Below the pieces are notes generated by a model, which was not told the origin of the DNA, did no database searches, and saw nothing but the letters and a program-made list of their open reading frames with translations. Both the position numbers and the translations under genes were made by a program. DNA of 64,000 nucleotides from Runella rosea (GTDB lineage Bacteria; Bacteroidota; Bacteroidia; Cytophagales; Spirosomataceae), in the NCBI RefSeq assembly GCF_003325355.1, contig NZ_CP030850.1, positions 682,001 to 746,000 of the forward strand. The letters run 5' to 3'. Shown here piece after piece: positions 1-8,672 of this stretch (position 1 is the stretch's first letter; every line of letters starts with the position of its first letter).

Positions 1-220
1 CTTTGCGGATCTGAGGGTCGCTTTCGGCTTCCCCCACGTTCAATACCGTTATGCTGCCGCCCTGCTGCTCTTTTAGCTCCACGGCCCGTGCCAAGGCATA
101 GTCGTCGTAAGGGCCGATGATGTACTGCACGCCCGCTTTGTTAAGTTTGGTGTTGTTGTCCGTAAAACTAATTTTGGCCGTTGTATCAGGTACGTTCGTT
201 ATACAAACTAAAATTTTCAT
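1..220 (-). CDS. etfB: Electron transfer flavoprotein subunit beta (5' part; runs off the left edge)
   Basis: The minus-strand frame begins with an ATG at 220-218 and stays open to base 1, giving 73 residues that start MKILVCITNVPDTTAKISF and continue through a segment ending in GPYDDYALARAVELKEQQGG. This matches the N-terminus of Bacteroidota EtfB, the AMP-binding beta subunit of the electron transfer flavoprotein that passes electrons from acyl-CoA and related dehydrogenases towards the quinone pool. It is divergent from the TPR gene at 325. The stop codon and any etfA partner lie outside the window, so completeness cannot be judged. Confidence 0.88.
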   Translation of the reverse strand, partial: MKILVCITNVPDTTAKISFTDNNTKLNKAGVQYIIGPYDDYALARAVELKEQQGGSITVLNVGEAESDPQIRK

Positions 221-324
221 GTGCTTATCTTAATGTTTGAAATATAACTTTTAGGAGATTTACTTTGTTGGTGCGAATATAAAGCAAGGTTTTTAAAAAT
301 AGTATGCTTGCATAATAATTTTTT

Positions 325-651
325 ATGAATAACACTCGTCTCGCCTTTTTGCTGCAATTTTTTGAGGAGGATTCCCATGATCCCTTCAACGCGTACGCTC
401 TTGCGATGGAATATCAACAAAGTGATGTGACCAAAGCGACGGAATATTTCCAATTATTATTGGAGAAACATCCTGATTATTTGCCCACATACTACCACGC
501 GGCGGCTTTGTTTACGGAGTTGGAGCAATTGGATTTGGCCGAACAACTCTACCAAAAGGGGATGCAATTGGCGTTGAGTCAGCAAAATACCAAAACCTAC
601 CAAGAACTCCAACGGGCGTATCGCGGCTTTCAGGATGAATACCTGTCTTGA
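325..651 (+). CDS. Small tetratricopeptide-repeat protein
   Basis: This 108-residue protein has no signal peptide or membrane segment and should be cytoplasmic. Residues about 20-90 form two to three TPR helical pairs, with the typical A-x-x-Y/F and L-A-E-Q-L-Y-Q-K-G pattern around residues 70-80. TPRs mediate protein contacts, and no partner can be named. It is divergent from etfB, and small TPR proteins in this position occur in other Bacteroidota genomes as I recall them, so a link to ETF function is possible but is only inference. The ATG at 325 is the first in frame. Confidence 0.8.
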   Translation: MNNTRLAFLLQFFEEDSHDPFNAYALAMEYQQSDVTKATEYFQLLLEKHPDYLPTYYHAAALFTELEQLDLAEQLYQKGMQLALSQQNTKTYQELQRAYRGFQDEYLS

Positions 652-680
652 ATAACGTCTTAACGTCGCGAGGTGGTTTT

Positions 681-713
681 AACATCGGCGAGGTTCCCAA
701 CCTCGCCGATGTT
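681..713. repeat. Perfect 15-bp inverted repeat (REP-like palindrome)
   Basis: The arm aacatcggcgaggtt (681-695) is followed by a CCC loop and the exact reverse complement (699-713). There is no T-run behind it, so it is not a standard intrinsic terminator. A degenerate copy of the right arm (cctcgcctacgttgtt) follows at about 731-746. It lies between the TPR gene and miaB. Confidence 0.75.
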
Positions 714-771
714 GCTCTTTGTTCTCCAAACCTCGCCTACGTTGTTACTAAAATATGTTAAAACCTGACAC

Positions 772-806
772 TTTGTCAGCGTTTTCGCGGAATCTTTGTA
801 ACTTTG
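772..806 (+). promoter_or_regulatory. Putative Bacteroidota-type promoter of miaB
   Basis: A TTTG (772-775) is followed after 23 bases by TAACTTTG (799-806), which fits the -33 TTTG and -7 TAnnTTTG consensus known for the primary sigma factor of Bacteroidota. The spacing is at the long end of the accepted range. Transcription would start near 813 and leave a leader of about 60 bases before the miaB ATG. Confidence 0.55.
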
Positions 807-872
807 CACCCATTCATAGAGTTAGGTAAAAATACCGATGACTTTATGAACTAACGACCATTGATTGACAAA

Positions 873-2321
873 ATGATTACATCAACATTAAAAATACTTT
901 CGGAAGCCGATAAAGAGGCGTGTGAATTGGTCAAGGTAAGCGAGGAGGAATTGACCGTTGATAAAAAGAGACTGTTCATCGAAAGCTATGGCTGCCAGAT
1001 GAACTTTTCGGACAGTGAAATTGTGGCGGCGGTGATGCGGAATGCGGATTTTGCCACGACTTCTTCGGAAGATAACGCCGACGTTATTTTTCTGAATACC
1101 TGCGCCATCCGTGACAACGCCGAACAAAAAGTCCGGAATCGGCTTCAATACCTCAATAATTTGAAGAAAAAACGCCCAGGACTCATCATTGGAGTGTTGG
1201 GTTGTATGGCAGAGCGACTGAAAACCAAGTTGTTGGACGAAGAAAAAATGGTAGACATCGTGGCGGGCCCCGATTCCTACCGCGATTTGCCGCGCTTGGT
1301 GGAAGAAGCCGAAACGGGTCAAAAAGCCGTCAATGTGTTTCTTTCGAGAGAAGAAACCTACGCCGATATTTCGCCGATTCGACTGAATTCCAACGGGATT
1401 ACGGCCTACATCAGTATCATGCGCGGTTGCGACAATATGTGCAGTTTTTGCGTGGTTCCTTATACCCGTGGACGCGAGCGCAGCCGCGACCCGTTTAGCA
1501 TTGTGGAAGAAGCGCGTTTGCTTTTTGCCGATGGTTACAAAGAAGTGACCCTGCTCGGACAGAACGTGGATAGTTATAAGTGGAAAAAGGAGGCCGAAAA
1601 AGGCGCCGAACCTTCTCAAATGGTCAACTTTGCCCAGCTGCTAGAAATGGTGGCGTTGATTCACCCTGATTTACGGGTTCGGTTCAGTACGTCGCACCCC
1701 AAAGACATCACCGATGATGTACTTTGGACGATGAAAAAGTACGAGAATATTTGTAATTACATCCATTTTCCCGCCCAAAGCGGTAATAGTCGCGTATTGA
1801 AGGTCATGAATCGCACCTACGACCGCGAATGGTACATCCAAAAAATTGACCGCATACGGGAAATTTTGGGCGAAGATTGTGGTATTTCAACCGACATGAT
1901 TACGGGCTTCTGCACCGAAACGGAGGAAGAACATCAAGATACGTTGTCGTTGATGGAATACGTAAAATATGACTACGCGTACATGTTTGCGTATTCTGAG
2001 CGCCCAGGCACGCCAGCGGCCAAAAAACTCAAAGATGACGTTCCCGAAGAAGTCAAAAAGCGACGTTTACAGGAAGTCATTGCCGTACAGCGCCAACATT
2101 CAAGTGAGCGCAACGAAATGGCCTTGGGGAAAATTCAAAAAGTATTGGTTGAAGGACCTTCCAAGCGCTCCGATGCTGATTTATGCGGACGAAATGATCA
2201 GAATAAAGTGGTGATTTTCCCAAGGGAACACTATAAAAAAGGGGATTATGTGTATGTGTTGGTAACAGAATGCTCCTCGGCTACCTTGATCGGGAAAGCG
2301 GTAGAAGCGGTTCTGGCATAA
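873..2321 (+). CDS. miaB: tRNA-2-methylthio-N6-dimethylallyladenosine synthase MiaB
   Basis: MiaB is a radical-SAM methylthiotransferase that converts i6A37 to ms2i6A37 in tRNAs reading UNN codons. The N-terminal UPF0004 domain carries three cluster cysteines (C41 in [14 protein letters not shown]77 in [12 protein letters not shown]111 in [10 protein letters not shown]). The radical-SAM site is the CxxxCxxC in [20 protein letters not shown] (C186, C190, C193). A TRAM RNA-binding domain fills about the last 75 residues. The length of 482 residues fits the Bacteroidota family. The frame extends four codons upstream to a TTG at 861, but the ATG at 873 is preferred. It is the first gene of a same-strand series ending at secG. 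Confidence 0.95.
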   Translation: MITSTLKILSEADKEACELVKVSEEELTVDKKRLFIESYGCQMNFSDSEIVAAVMRNADFATTSSEDNADVIFLNTCAIRDNAEQKVRNRLQYLNNLKKKRPGLIIGVLGCMAERLKTKLLDEEKMVDIVAGPDSYRDLPRLVEEAETGQKAVNVFLSREETYADISPIRLNSNGITAYISIMRGCDNMCSFCVVPYTRGRERSRDPFSIVEEARLLFADGYKEVTLLGQNVDSYKWKKEAEKGAEPSQMVNFAQLLEMVALIHPDLRVRFSTSHPKDITDDVLWTMKKYENICNYIHFPAQSGNSRVLKVMNRTYDREWYIQKIDRIREILGEDCGISTDMITGFCTETEEEHQDTLSLMEYVKYDYAYMFAYSERPGTPAAKKLKDDVPEEVKKRRLQEVIAVQRQHSSERNEMALGKIQKVLVEGPSKRSDADLCGRNDQNKVVIFPREHYKKGDYVYVLVTECSSATLIGKAVEAVLA

Positions 2322-2334
2322 GGTTAGTTGAAAT

Positions 2335-2346
2335 GGATATATATCC
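2335..2346. other. 12-bp perfect palindrome GGATATATATCC
   Basis: A self-complementary 12-mer lies just after the miaB stop in the 129-bp gap before the sigma-54 activator gene. It could be a regulator site or chance in AT-rich DNA; nothing else in the window repeats it. Confidence 0.25.
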
Positions 2347-2450
2347 GGTTAGTGCCCAGAGTTCTTATTAAAAATTTTCTAACGTAGCGTTGCTCAATCG
2401 TTGGTTTTTAGCCATCAAAAATCGGCAACTGTACATTGTAGATGTTATAA

Positions 2451-3785
2451 ATGCTTTCAAATCCGGAAATACAATCCATCAAAAACCGCTTTGGGATAAT
2501 CGGAAATGCTCCTGCCCTCAACTATGCCCTCAACATAGCCTTACAGGTAGCGGCCACTGATTTGACCGTGCTCATTACGGGCGAAAGCGGTAGTGGTAAA
2601 GAATCGTTCTCAAAGATTATTCATAACCTAAGTTCACGCAAACACGGCCCTTTTATTGCCATCAACTGCGGCGCTATTCCCGAAGGGACCATTGATTCTG
2701 AGTTGTTTGGGCACGTAAAGGGTTCTTTTACGGGAGCCATTGAAGACCGAAAAGGCTACTTCGAAATAACCAACGGTGGAACTATTTTCTTGGACGAAAT
2801 CGCCGAGATGCCCATCGGAACCCAGGCCCGGCTTTTGCGGGTGTTGGAAAACAAAGAGTTTATTCGTGTAGGCTCCTCCAAGGTGCAGAAAACAGATGTG
2901 CGGGTTGTGGCGGCCACCAACGTGAACCTCATCGACGCCGTACAGCGCGGCAAGTTTCGGGAAGATTTGTATTATCGCCTCAATACAGTACCGATTGCAG
3001 TGCCGCCGCTGCGCGAACGGGGGAGTGATATTGACATGCTTTTTCGGAAATTTACCACCGATTTTGCCGAGCGCTATCGCATTACACCCATCACCCTTAC
3101 GCCCGAAGCGCGAGATATGTTGATAAGCTATAATTTCCCAGGCAACATTCGTCAGCTGAAAAATATTGCCGAACAGATTCAAATTCTGGAAGCGGAAAAT
3201 AAAGTGCCAATTGCGCCAACGGTTTTGGTAAAATACTTGCCCAATTACGCATCTTCCACGCGTTCGATGACGTTGCTGGGCGGTGCGGCAGGGGGAGCCA
3301 ACGGCCCCGAATCTTTCAACGAACGGGAGTTGTTATACAAAATCCTGTTTGATATGCGCCGCGATGTCAATGACCTGAAAAAGTTGGTGTTGAAGGTCTT
3401 GAATAATGAAGCCTACGGCAGTGATATTTTGCGGGAACACGATGGGCTGTTTAACGGCATTGAAGCAGAAAGTGCATTCACAAAGCCACATTCAGATACC
3501 AAACTGTTGCCCAGCCATAGTCAGCACCAGCCAACGGTCAGCAGCCAACCAACGCAGAGTGCTACCCCAAACATTATTCAGATTTCGCCGTACGACGACG
3601 TGGAAGACATTGCCCACGAAACCGCCGAAGACGAGTCGTTGTCGTTGGAGCAGAAAGAAAAAGAGATGATTATCAAAGCCTTACAGCGAAGTAATGGCAA
3701 AAGGAAATATGCAGCACAGGCGCTCGGGATTTCGGAAAGAACGCTGTATCGAAAAATTAAGCAATATGATATTGAAGAAGAATAG
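2451..3785 (+). CDS. Sigma-54-interacting AAA+ transcriptional activator without receiver domain
   Basis: This 444-residue protein is a bacterial enhancer-binding protein that remodels the sigma-54 closed complex by ATP hydrolysis. The AAA+ domain begins almost at the N-terminus: Walker A GESGSGKE (44-51), the sigma-54 contact loop GSFTGA (91-96), and Walker B IFLDEI (112-117). A low-complexity Gln/Ser/Pro-rich linker (about 345-385) leads to a Fis-type helix-turn-helix (about 400-440, with ISERTLYRKIKQY). There is no N-terminal receiver, GAF or PAS domain, so the sensory input is not visible. In Bacteroidota this gene commonly precedes lptE, as it does here, which suggests a role in envelope homeostasis; that role is inference. 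Confidence 0.92.
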   Translation: MLSNPEIQSIKNRFGIIGNAPALNYALNIALQVAATDLTVLITGESGSGKESFSKIIHNLSSRKHGPFIAINCGAIPEGTIDSELFGHVKGSFTGAIEDRKGYFEITNGGTIFLDEIAEMPIGTQARLLRVLENKEFIRVGSSKVQKTDVRVVAATNVNLIDAVQRGKFREDLYYRLNTVPIAVPPLRERGSDIDMLFRKFTTDFAERYRITPITLTPEARDMLISYNFPGNIRQLKNIAEQIQILEAENKVPIAPTVLVKYLPNYASSTRSMTLLGGAAGGANGPESFNERELLYKILFDMRRDVNDLKKLVLKVLNNEAYGSDILREHDGLFNGIEAESAFTKPHSDTKLLPSHSQHQPTVSSQPTQSATPNIIQISPYDDVEDIAHETAEDESLSLEQKEKEMIIKALQRSNGKRKYAAQALGISERTLYRKIKQYDIEEE

Positions 3786-3852
3786 GAAAGGAGCGGGAAG
3801 CGAGAAGTGTGGAGTGAGAACGGAGAATCAGAGCGTTTTTAGAAGTTATTTT

Positions 3853-4344
3853 ATGCTACTTGCGCTCCTTGTTTCTCAATTCTTACTGAATTCCTGCGGG
3901 ATTTACTCTTTCAGTGGCACGTCGCTGTCGCCCGATATTAAGAGCGTGACGGTGGTCAACTTCACGATGGCTACCGCGGGTGGGCCTTCCAACATGGCGT
4001 TGCAGTTCAACGAAAAAATGAAGGAATATTACCAGCGAAATACCAGTTTGGCGCTGTTGCCTTCCAACGGTGACATGCAGCTTGAAGGCACGATTACGGG
4101 CTATGAGGTGATTCCCGCCGCGCCAACAGCCAACGACCAGGCTGCTCTAAACCGGTTATCTATAACGATACAGGTAAAGTTTACCAATAATAAAGACGAA
4201 GAGAAAAACTTTGACCAAAGCTTTAGCTTTTTTAAAGACTTTCCCCAGAATCAGACACTTAACCAAGTAGAAAGTAGGCTCGTACCCCTCATTTTGGATC
4301 AACTCGTTCAGGACATCTTCAACAAGTCGGCGGGCGACTGGTAA
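3853..4344 (+). CDS. lptE: LptE-family outer membrane lipoprotein (LPS assembly)
   Basis: LptE plugs the LptD barrel and helps place lipopolysaccharide in the outer membrane. I choose the ATG at 3853 because it gives a short lipoprotein signal, MLLALLVSQFLLNSC, with the lipidated Cys at residue 16. Upstream in-frame ATGs at 3694 and 3766 would place 29-53 residues, including part of the activator's coding sequence, before the signal. The mature part begins GIYSFSGTSLSPDIKSVTV and has the strand-rich form and GPSNMALQF segment of Bacteroidota LptE proteins (163 residues in total). The gene directly follows the sigma-54 activator, and the purine-rich 67-bp gap contains no evident terminator. 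Confidence 0.85.
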   Translation: MLLALLVSQFLLNSCGIYSFSGTSLSPDIKSVTVVNFTMATAGGPSNMALQFNEKMKEYYQRNTSLALLPSNGDMQLEGTITGYEVIPAAPTANDQAALNRLSITIQVKFTNNKDEEKNFDQSFSFFKDFPQNQTLNQVESRLVPLILDQLVQDIFNKSAGDW

Positions 4345-4470
4345 GTTTTTGTAGAAATCGTTCCTGTTGTCTGTGAATCGTAGTATCTTCGTTACCTAAA
4401 AAAATAAAAGTTGTTCGTTTTCCTTCCGACACAGAGGGCCGACGACGGATTGAATTACTGACCCCATTGT

Positions 4471-5289
4471 ATGAATAATCGTTACGTTAAAGAGTCCTTT
4501 TCGTACTGGACGGCTCACCCCGACGATACTTCCGAAAGCGATATTTCGCAACTCCAGGAAGCCGCCGGCACTTATCCTTACTGCCAGTCGTTGCATATAT
4601 TAATTGCCAAAGCAATGGCCGTTCATCATCCTGAGCAAGCCGAGGCGAGCATTCAAAAAGCGGCGGCGTATTCCCTCAGTCGCAATACGTTACGAAAATT
4701 AATCCAGAATGAATTTGAATGGTCGCCCAATTTGCGCAGCCGTCAGTTTGAAAATGTATTGATTTGGCCAGGTGATTATCAGAAACCTGCCGCCACTTCG
4801 TATTCCAAGCAGGAATGGAAATTGCCTGAATTGCCAAAAATTTCTTTTTTTGATGCGCCAGAAACCCCGCAGCCAAAACCAAGTCTTCCCGAATTACCAC
4901 CCATAGACGATACTACCTTGCGCGAAAACGCACTACAAACCGAATTGGAACAGATTGAGAGTTCAGTGATAGAAGAAAGCCAACCGGACCAACGTGAGTT
5001 GGAGCGTCAGCGTCAGATTCAGATTATTGACAGTTTTATTGAGAATGAAGCCCGCATGGGCCCCATCCGCGCTAACTTCAAAGATTTGTCCAACCAAGAG
5101 CAGGAAGACCTGGCCAAAAAACGCAATATGAACTTTTCAAGCGGGGCCGTCAGCGAAGGAATGGCCAAAATTATGGCTAGACAAGGGAAAATTGAACGGG
5201 CGATTGAAATCTACGAACAACTAATGTTGAAAAAACCGGAAAAAAAAGCGTACTTTGCCGAAAAAATTAAGGATTTAACAACTGAGTAA
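4471..5289 (+). CDS. Hypothetical protein with C-terminal TPR-like helices
   Basis: This 272-residue protein lacks a signal peptide and is probably cytoplasmic. Residues 25-65 (QLQEAAGTYPYCQSLHILIAKAM) and 225-270 (MARQGKIERAIEIYEQLMLKKPEKKA) are helical, and the latter is a TPR-like pair. The middle is a Pro/Glu-rich linker (about 115-175). I recognise the type as one commonly found between lptE and secG in Bacteroidota, but its molecular function is not known to me. It is a same-strand neighbour of lptE (126-bp gap) and secG (172-bp gap). Confidence 0.82.
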   Translation: MNNRYVKESFSYWTAHPDDTSESDISQLQEAAGTYPYCQSLHILIAKAMAVHHPEQAEASIQKAAAYSLSRNTLRKLIQNEFEWSPNLRSRQFENVLIWPGDYQKPAATSYSKQEWKLPELPKISFFDAPETPQPKPSLPELPPIDDTTLRENALQTELEQIESSVIEESQPDQRELERQRQIQIIDSFIENEARMGPIRANFKDLSNQEQEDLAKKRNMNFSSGAVSEGMAKIMARQGKIERAIEIYEQLMLKKPEKKAYFAEKIKDLTTE

Positions 5290-5461
5290 AACGTTAAAAG
5301 TGTAAAGCGAAAAGTGTAAAGATGAGAGGTAAGGGGGAAACGTTAAGAGAGAAGAAAATTTGTTGAAAACAGAGAATCGGCCTTTAAACGCAAACTGCTT
5401 CCTAGAAAACTGAAACTTTGAACCGAAAACTGAAACTGTAGACTCTAAACTGTAAACTACA
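5290..5461 (+). repeat. Low-complexity intergenic stretch of short iterated words
   Basis: The 172 bp before secG are built of near-repeats: aaaagtgtaaag occurs twice at the left, and aaaactgaaact occurs twice at the right, followed by variants such as ctaaactgtaaactac. C and G are mostly confined to fixed positions in these words. No ORF or clear promoter is visible. The origin is probably slippage or duplication. Confidence 0.5.
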
Positions 5462-5824
5462 ATGTTCACCGTATTTATTGTAATAATCGCTATCATCGCT
5501 GTATTATTGATTTTGATTGTTTTGGTACAAAACTCAAAAGGTGGCGGATTGACGGGCGAATTGGGCGGAATGGGCGCTACGCAAATGTTTGGCGTAAAAC
5601 GTACCACCGACTTGTTGGAGCAAATTACTTGGGGCTTGGTAGGTGCGTTGGCCTTACTTTGTCTTGTATCTAATTTGTTTATCGGTACTCCCCAAGCCGA
5701 TGCCGGCATTAACAGCGTAAACGTAGAAAAGGCCAATCAGCGCTCGGTACCTGCCGCGCCTGCCCCTGCCCCCACTACCACTCCTGCGCCTGCACAGCAG
5801 CAACCTGCTCCCGCTCAGAAGTAA
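5462..5824 (+). CDS. secG: Preprotein translocase subunit SecG
   Basis: SecG is the small non-essential subunit of the SecYEG channel. The protein has two membrane helices (about 1-22 and 55-75) separated by the conserved cytoplasmic loop QNSKGGGLTGELGG. As is usual in Bacteroidota it carries a C-terminal Pro/Ala-rich tail (about 95-120) that other phyla lack. The length of 120 residues fits. It is the last gene of the series that starts at miaB and is followed 19 bp later by a strong terminator. Confidence 0.93.
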   Translation: MFTVFIVIIAIIAVLLILIVLVQNSKGGGLTGELGGMGATQMFGVKRTTDLLEQITWGLVGALALLCLVSNLFIGTPQADAGINSVNVEKANQRSVPAAPAPAPTTTPAPAQQQPAPAQK

Positions 5825-5843
5825 ACAAAACATTTTTTAGCTC

Positions 5844-5870
5844 AAAAGCCCCGAAATTTTCGGGGCTTTT
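5844..5870. terminator. Bidirectional intrinsic terminator between secG and the DUF1801 gene
   Basis: Two perfect 13-bp arms (aaaagccccgaaa at 5844-5856 and its complement at 5858-5870) flank a single T. The AT ends supply U-tracts in both directions, so it can stop secG transcription and the opposing minus-strand operon. Confidence 0.9.
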
Positions 5871-5901
5871 GTTGTTTTAGGGGGTTAGAACTGTGGGCAA
5901 G

Positions 5902-6285
5902 TTAGGCCGCGGCGGCTGTCACCAGCTCAACTAGGATGCGTTGGAGTTCGGCCCGGTGGGTTTCGACCTCGGTCATGTTTTCAAAATACATCATTCGGCG
6001 GTCTTTGTAATCACCTTCCAATAGGGCCGAAGAAATATTGACAATGGCCGCGTGGTGAAATACCAAATGAACCTTTGAGGTCATCCGTAGATTGAAAGTG
6101 ACCAAGTCAACTCCCGCATAATAACTCGGCGCATTCCATTTGATGCGCTCCCTGAGGGCAGGATGCGCGGCCATGATGATAGCTCTGAGGGCGTTAATTT
6201 CGGCCTTGAGCGGATGCTCCAGCAGCTGCATGTATTCGCTTACCTTTTCATCATCTGTTTTTTGGGGAGTGATTGGTTTGGGCAT
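5902..6285 (-). CDS. DUF1801 domain protein
   Basis: This 127-residue cytoplasmic protein has the DUF1801 fold (about 15-115), with the typical ...RERIKWNAPSYY... and LVFHHA segments. The family includes YdhG-type proteins named iron chaperones on limited evidence, so the biochemical role remains open. It is the last of seven minus-strand genes headed by the ArsR regulator at 9492, and the 87-bp gap to its upstream neighbour is the widest in that run. The bidirectional terminator at 5844-5870 follows. Confidence 0.85.
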   Translation of the reverse strand: MPKPITPQKTDDEKVSEYMQLLEHPLKAEINALRAIIMAAHPALRERIKWNAPSYYAGVDLVTFNLRMTSKVHLVFHHAAIVNISSALLEGDYKDRRMMYFENMTEVETHRAELQRILVELVTAAAA

Positions 6286-6372
6286 AGTTAATAAAAATAA
6301 AGTTGCTTATTAAGCTAAATAGCATACATACAAAGGGTAATGCTTTGGACGCCCTCACACTACAGACTTTTT

Positions 6373-6753
6373 TTACCCCCCTTTACTCTCTGCTTTTTTC
6401 AAATTTTCTTTTACCCTAAACTGCACCATTTGGGTGATGAGGTCAAGGGGGAGCGGTTGGCCTAGCGGAAATTGAACGGTTCCTTTGGATAATTTATACG
6501 GGGCCAGCTCATTTTTGAAGGCCTCAATGCCCGATGCCCCCGGATAAAACCCGATGTGGTGCTTGTAGGCCGCAAAATGAACCAAATTCCCTTTGAGGGT
6601 AAAGGTCGGAATTCCGTAACTGATTTTTTCTTCGGCGTCGGGGGCGGCGTCTTTTATCGTGGCTCTGAGCTGCTCTAATATTTCCTGCGTCTCGGGCGGG
6701 AAGCCTGAAATAAACGCATCAATGTTGCTGATTTTAATGTCGTGCATGGCCAT
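6373..6753 (-). CDS. YdhG-like DUF1801 protein (putative iron chaperone family)
   Basis: This 126-residue protein has the YdhG-like pattern: IDAFISGFPPETQEILEQLR at the N-terminus, then EKISYGIPTFTLKGN, HIGFYPGASGIEAF and GTVQFPLGQPLP. It is distinct in sequence from the DUF1801 protein at 5902-6285, so the two are divergent family members and not a recent duplication. It starts 12 bp after the methyltransferase gene, which suggests co-transcription. Confidence 0.88.
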   Translation of the reverse strand: MAMHDIKISNIDAFISGFPPETQEILEQLRATIKDAAPDAEEKISYGIPTFTLKGNLVHFAAYKHHIGFYPGASGIEAFKNELAPYKLSKGTVQFPLGQPLPLDLITQMVQFRVKENLKKAESKGG

Positions 6754-6765
6754 AGGGAGAAGGTG

Positions 6766-7485
6766 TTAAAGGGTAAAAGTAGGCTTTTTTGCTCGTAAGC
6801 ACATAAACGCAGGAAATTCGTTCAATTCACGGTAATGTTTGGGGTCAAGTTCTTTGAATTTTTCCACGGGTTTGGGTTCGAGCAGGGTATCTAGCTGGAA
6901 CCCGTTGATGAGCAGCGGCATAATACAGGCTTCCAACGGCCGCCGAAAACTGTGAATATCGACGGGTTTTCCAAAACCTTTCCACGTACACATGACTGGC
7001 TCGGTTTCAAAATAACGCGTAGATTGAAAATAGGTAAACTCAAAAAACGGATGTTCAATAGAAATAACGAGGTATCCGCCGGGTTTCAGAATCCGATAAA
7101 ATTCTTTTAGGGTCGGGCCCCAGTCTTCTACGTAGTGCAAGGCCAACGCGCAGATAATCAAGTCGAAAGAAGCATCTTGGAGTTGAGGCAGCGGGGTAGA
7201 TAGGTCATGGACAAAAAAAGTGCCGTTGCCTTTGTTGCGCTCAATGGCCAGTTCTACCATGCGCGGACTAATGTCAAATCCAGTGACAATTGCGCCATTG
7301 TCGAGAAATATTTCGGCGTATTTTCCTGGGCCACAAGCGGCATCAAGAATGTGTTGGCCCTTCATTTCTGGAATCAGCGAAAGCGTGTTGGGGCGGTCGT
7401 AGTAAGCGTTGTGGGGTTTATGGTCAATGAGCGCGTTGTAGCGCTCGGCCAATGATTCGTAGGCTTCAATGATTTTTTGTTTCAT
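6766..7485 (-). CDS. Class I SAM-dependent methyltransferase
   Basis: The 239-residue protein has a methyltransf_11/25-type Rossmann domain. Motif I is HILDAACGPGKYAEIF (about 45-60), the acidic residue of motif II is in IVTGFDISPRM, and motif IV is in FDLIICALALHYVEDW. A motif of the type LKPGGYLVISIEHPF completes the core. The substrate is unknown; UbiE/Smt-like small-molecule methylation is plausible. It starts 33 bp after the acetyltransferase gene and ends 12 bp before the YdhG-like gene. Confidence 0.88.
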   Translation of the reverse strand: MKQKIIEAYESLAERYNALIDHKPHNAYYDRPNTLSLIPEMKGQHILDAACGPGKYAEIFLDNGAIVTGFDISPRMVELAIERNKGNGTFFVHDLSTPLPQLQDASFDLIICALALHYVEDWGPTLKEFYRILKPGGYLVISIEHPFFEFTYFQSTRYFETEPVMCTWKGFGKPVDIHSFRRPLEACIMPLLINGFQLDTLLEPKPVEKFKELDPKHYRELNEFPAFMCLRAKKPTFTL

Positions 7486-7518
7486 GGCTTTTTTGGGTTA
7501 TTTATCAGAATCTCAACT

Positions 7519-8178
7519 TCATTGAATGTATTCCTGAAACGAAACTCCTTCGAGCGGCCAAACCATCAACACACTACAATTTCCCGCCGTGGGGTCGTCA
7601 AGGTAATGATAAATAGGCTGTACCCACTCAAACCCCGCTTTGCGCTGAGGCGTGATGGTGGGGTCGGTGAGTTCATTGTTTTTTAGTTTTTCGCAATAGG
7701 TTTCAATGGAAAACTGGTCTTTATAACGGGCATACCCAATCGTCATGCCCACGAGGATTTGCCCCTTCATATCCAACGATTTAACCAATTCTTGCTGCGT
7801 GTTGTATAATTCTGTAGAAAGTTTCTGTCCCCGATACGCGGGCAACACCCCAATGTCAAACTGGTACAGCCATTCTCCGTTGGGGATATGGGAGTTGGTA
7901 ATCCATAGATTATCAGTGACTTCCATAAAAGTGTGGTCGAGTTTTGGGAACGAAATTCTCAGGGTACTTGACGACGCAATGACTTTGTCGTGGTCGGTAA
8001 TGACGAGTTGCCCCTCGGGAAAAATGCGGATGTGATTGGCAAAATGTGCCTTTGTCAACAGCTCATGCGAAGCAAGGGTGGGGAAACAAATCCGTTGTAC
8101 TTCTTCCATTTGCTCGGCATCGGCGGGAGTAGCCGTGCGGAGCGTGTATTTCCCATCCTTTGTTTTTTTGTGTATCAT
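7519..8178 (-). CDS. GNAT-family N-acetyltransferase
   Basis: The 219-residue protein carries an acetyltransferase fold, with an N-terminal strand-helix unit (YTLRTATPADAEQMEEVQRI) and the acetyl-CoA binding region near QFDIGVLPAYRGQKLSTELY, where the R/Q-x-x-G-x motif A reads YRGQKL. The substrate is unknown. I prefer the ATG at 8178 (MIHKKTKDGKY); an in-frame ATG at 8199 would add seven residues. It lies in the ArsR-headed operon between the DoxX and methyltransferase genes. Confidence 0.83.
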   Translation of the reverse strand: MIHKKTKDGKYTLRTATPADAEQMEEVQRICFPTLASHELLTKAHFANHIRIFPEGQLVITDHDKVIASSSTLRISFPKLDHTFMEVTDNLWITNSHIPNGEWLYQFDIGVLPAYRGQKLSTELYNTQQELVKSLDMKGQILVGMTIGYARYKDQFSIETYCEKLKNNELTDPTITPQRKAGFEWVQPIYHYLDDPTAGNCSVLMVWPLEGVSFQEYIQ

Positions 8179-8253
8179 TGACCGTTGGAATTTTACCAAA
8201 AAACCATACTACTTTCGATAAAATAAACGGGCACGAAAACGGATAATTTATCT

Positions 8254-8622
8254 TCAGACGGTTTTTTTTGTTTGGTGCCAAAGGTAATGGGAAAGAAATA
8301 GAAAGGCAATGGGCAAGACCATAAAGGTAATTTGTGGCTGGAATCCTTCTTTGGAGATGATTGAATAGGCCGCCCCAATCAAATCAAAAAACAATCCTGC
8401 ATACGCCCATTCTTTGATACGATTAAAGTTGGGGATAAGGATGGCCACCACTCCCAATGCTTTGGCGACCCCTAAAAAAGGTATGATGTATTTGGGGTAG
8501 CCCAAACCCGTTACCATCGTGACGGCTTCGGGTACAAGGAGAATGTCAGGAATGGCGGAAAACAACATAAATGCCCCGAAAATCGCAGTAATCACCCAAT
8601 AAGCAATATTTATTTTTTTCAT
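8254..8622 (-). CDS. DoxX-family membrane protein
   Basis: With the start at 8622 (MKKINIAYWVITAIFGAFML) the product has 122 residues and four predicted membrane helices, the standard DoxX-like layout, including the conserved GLGYPKYIIPFLGVAKALG segment. An in-frame ATG at 8667 would add a hydrophilic 15-residue leader and is less likely. DoxX-like proteins are inner membrane proteins, some of them linked to redox or quinone processes. The ArsR-SRPBCC-DoxX order seen here recurs in Bacteroidota to my knowledge. Confidence 0.87.
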   Translation of the reverse strand: MKKINIAYWVITAIFGAFMLFSAIPDILLVPEAVTMVTGLGYPKYIIPFLGVAKALGVVAILIPNFNRIKEWAYAGLFFDLIGAAYSIISKEGFQPQITFMVLPIAFLFLSHYLWHQTKKTV

Positions 8623-8672
8623 TTTTGAGGTTGAATAAGTGGGGAGGTCCGTTAAGACACTCCCCAAAGAGG

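Noticed and set aside
888-1619. Long frame antisense to miaB
   Set aside because: miaB is unambiguous on the plus strand; the antisense frame is Phe/His-rich and matches no family.
5275-5736. Minus-strand frame across secG
   Set aside because: It overlaps secG and low-complexity DNA and has no family support.
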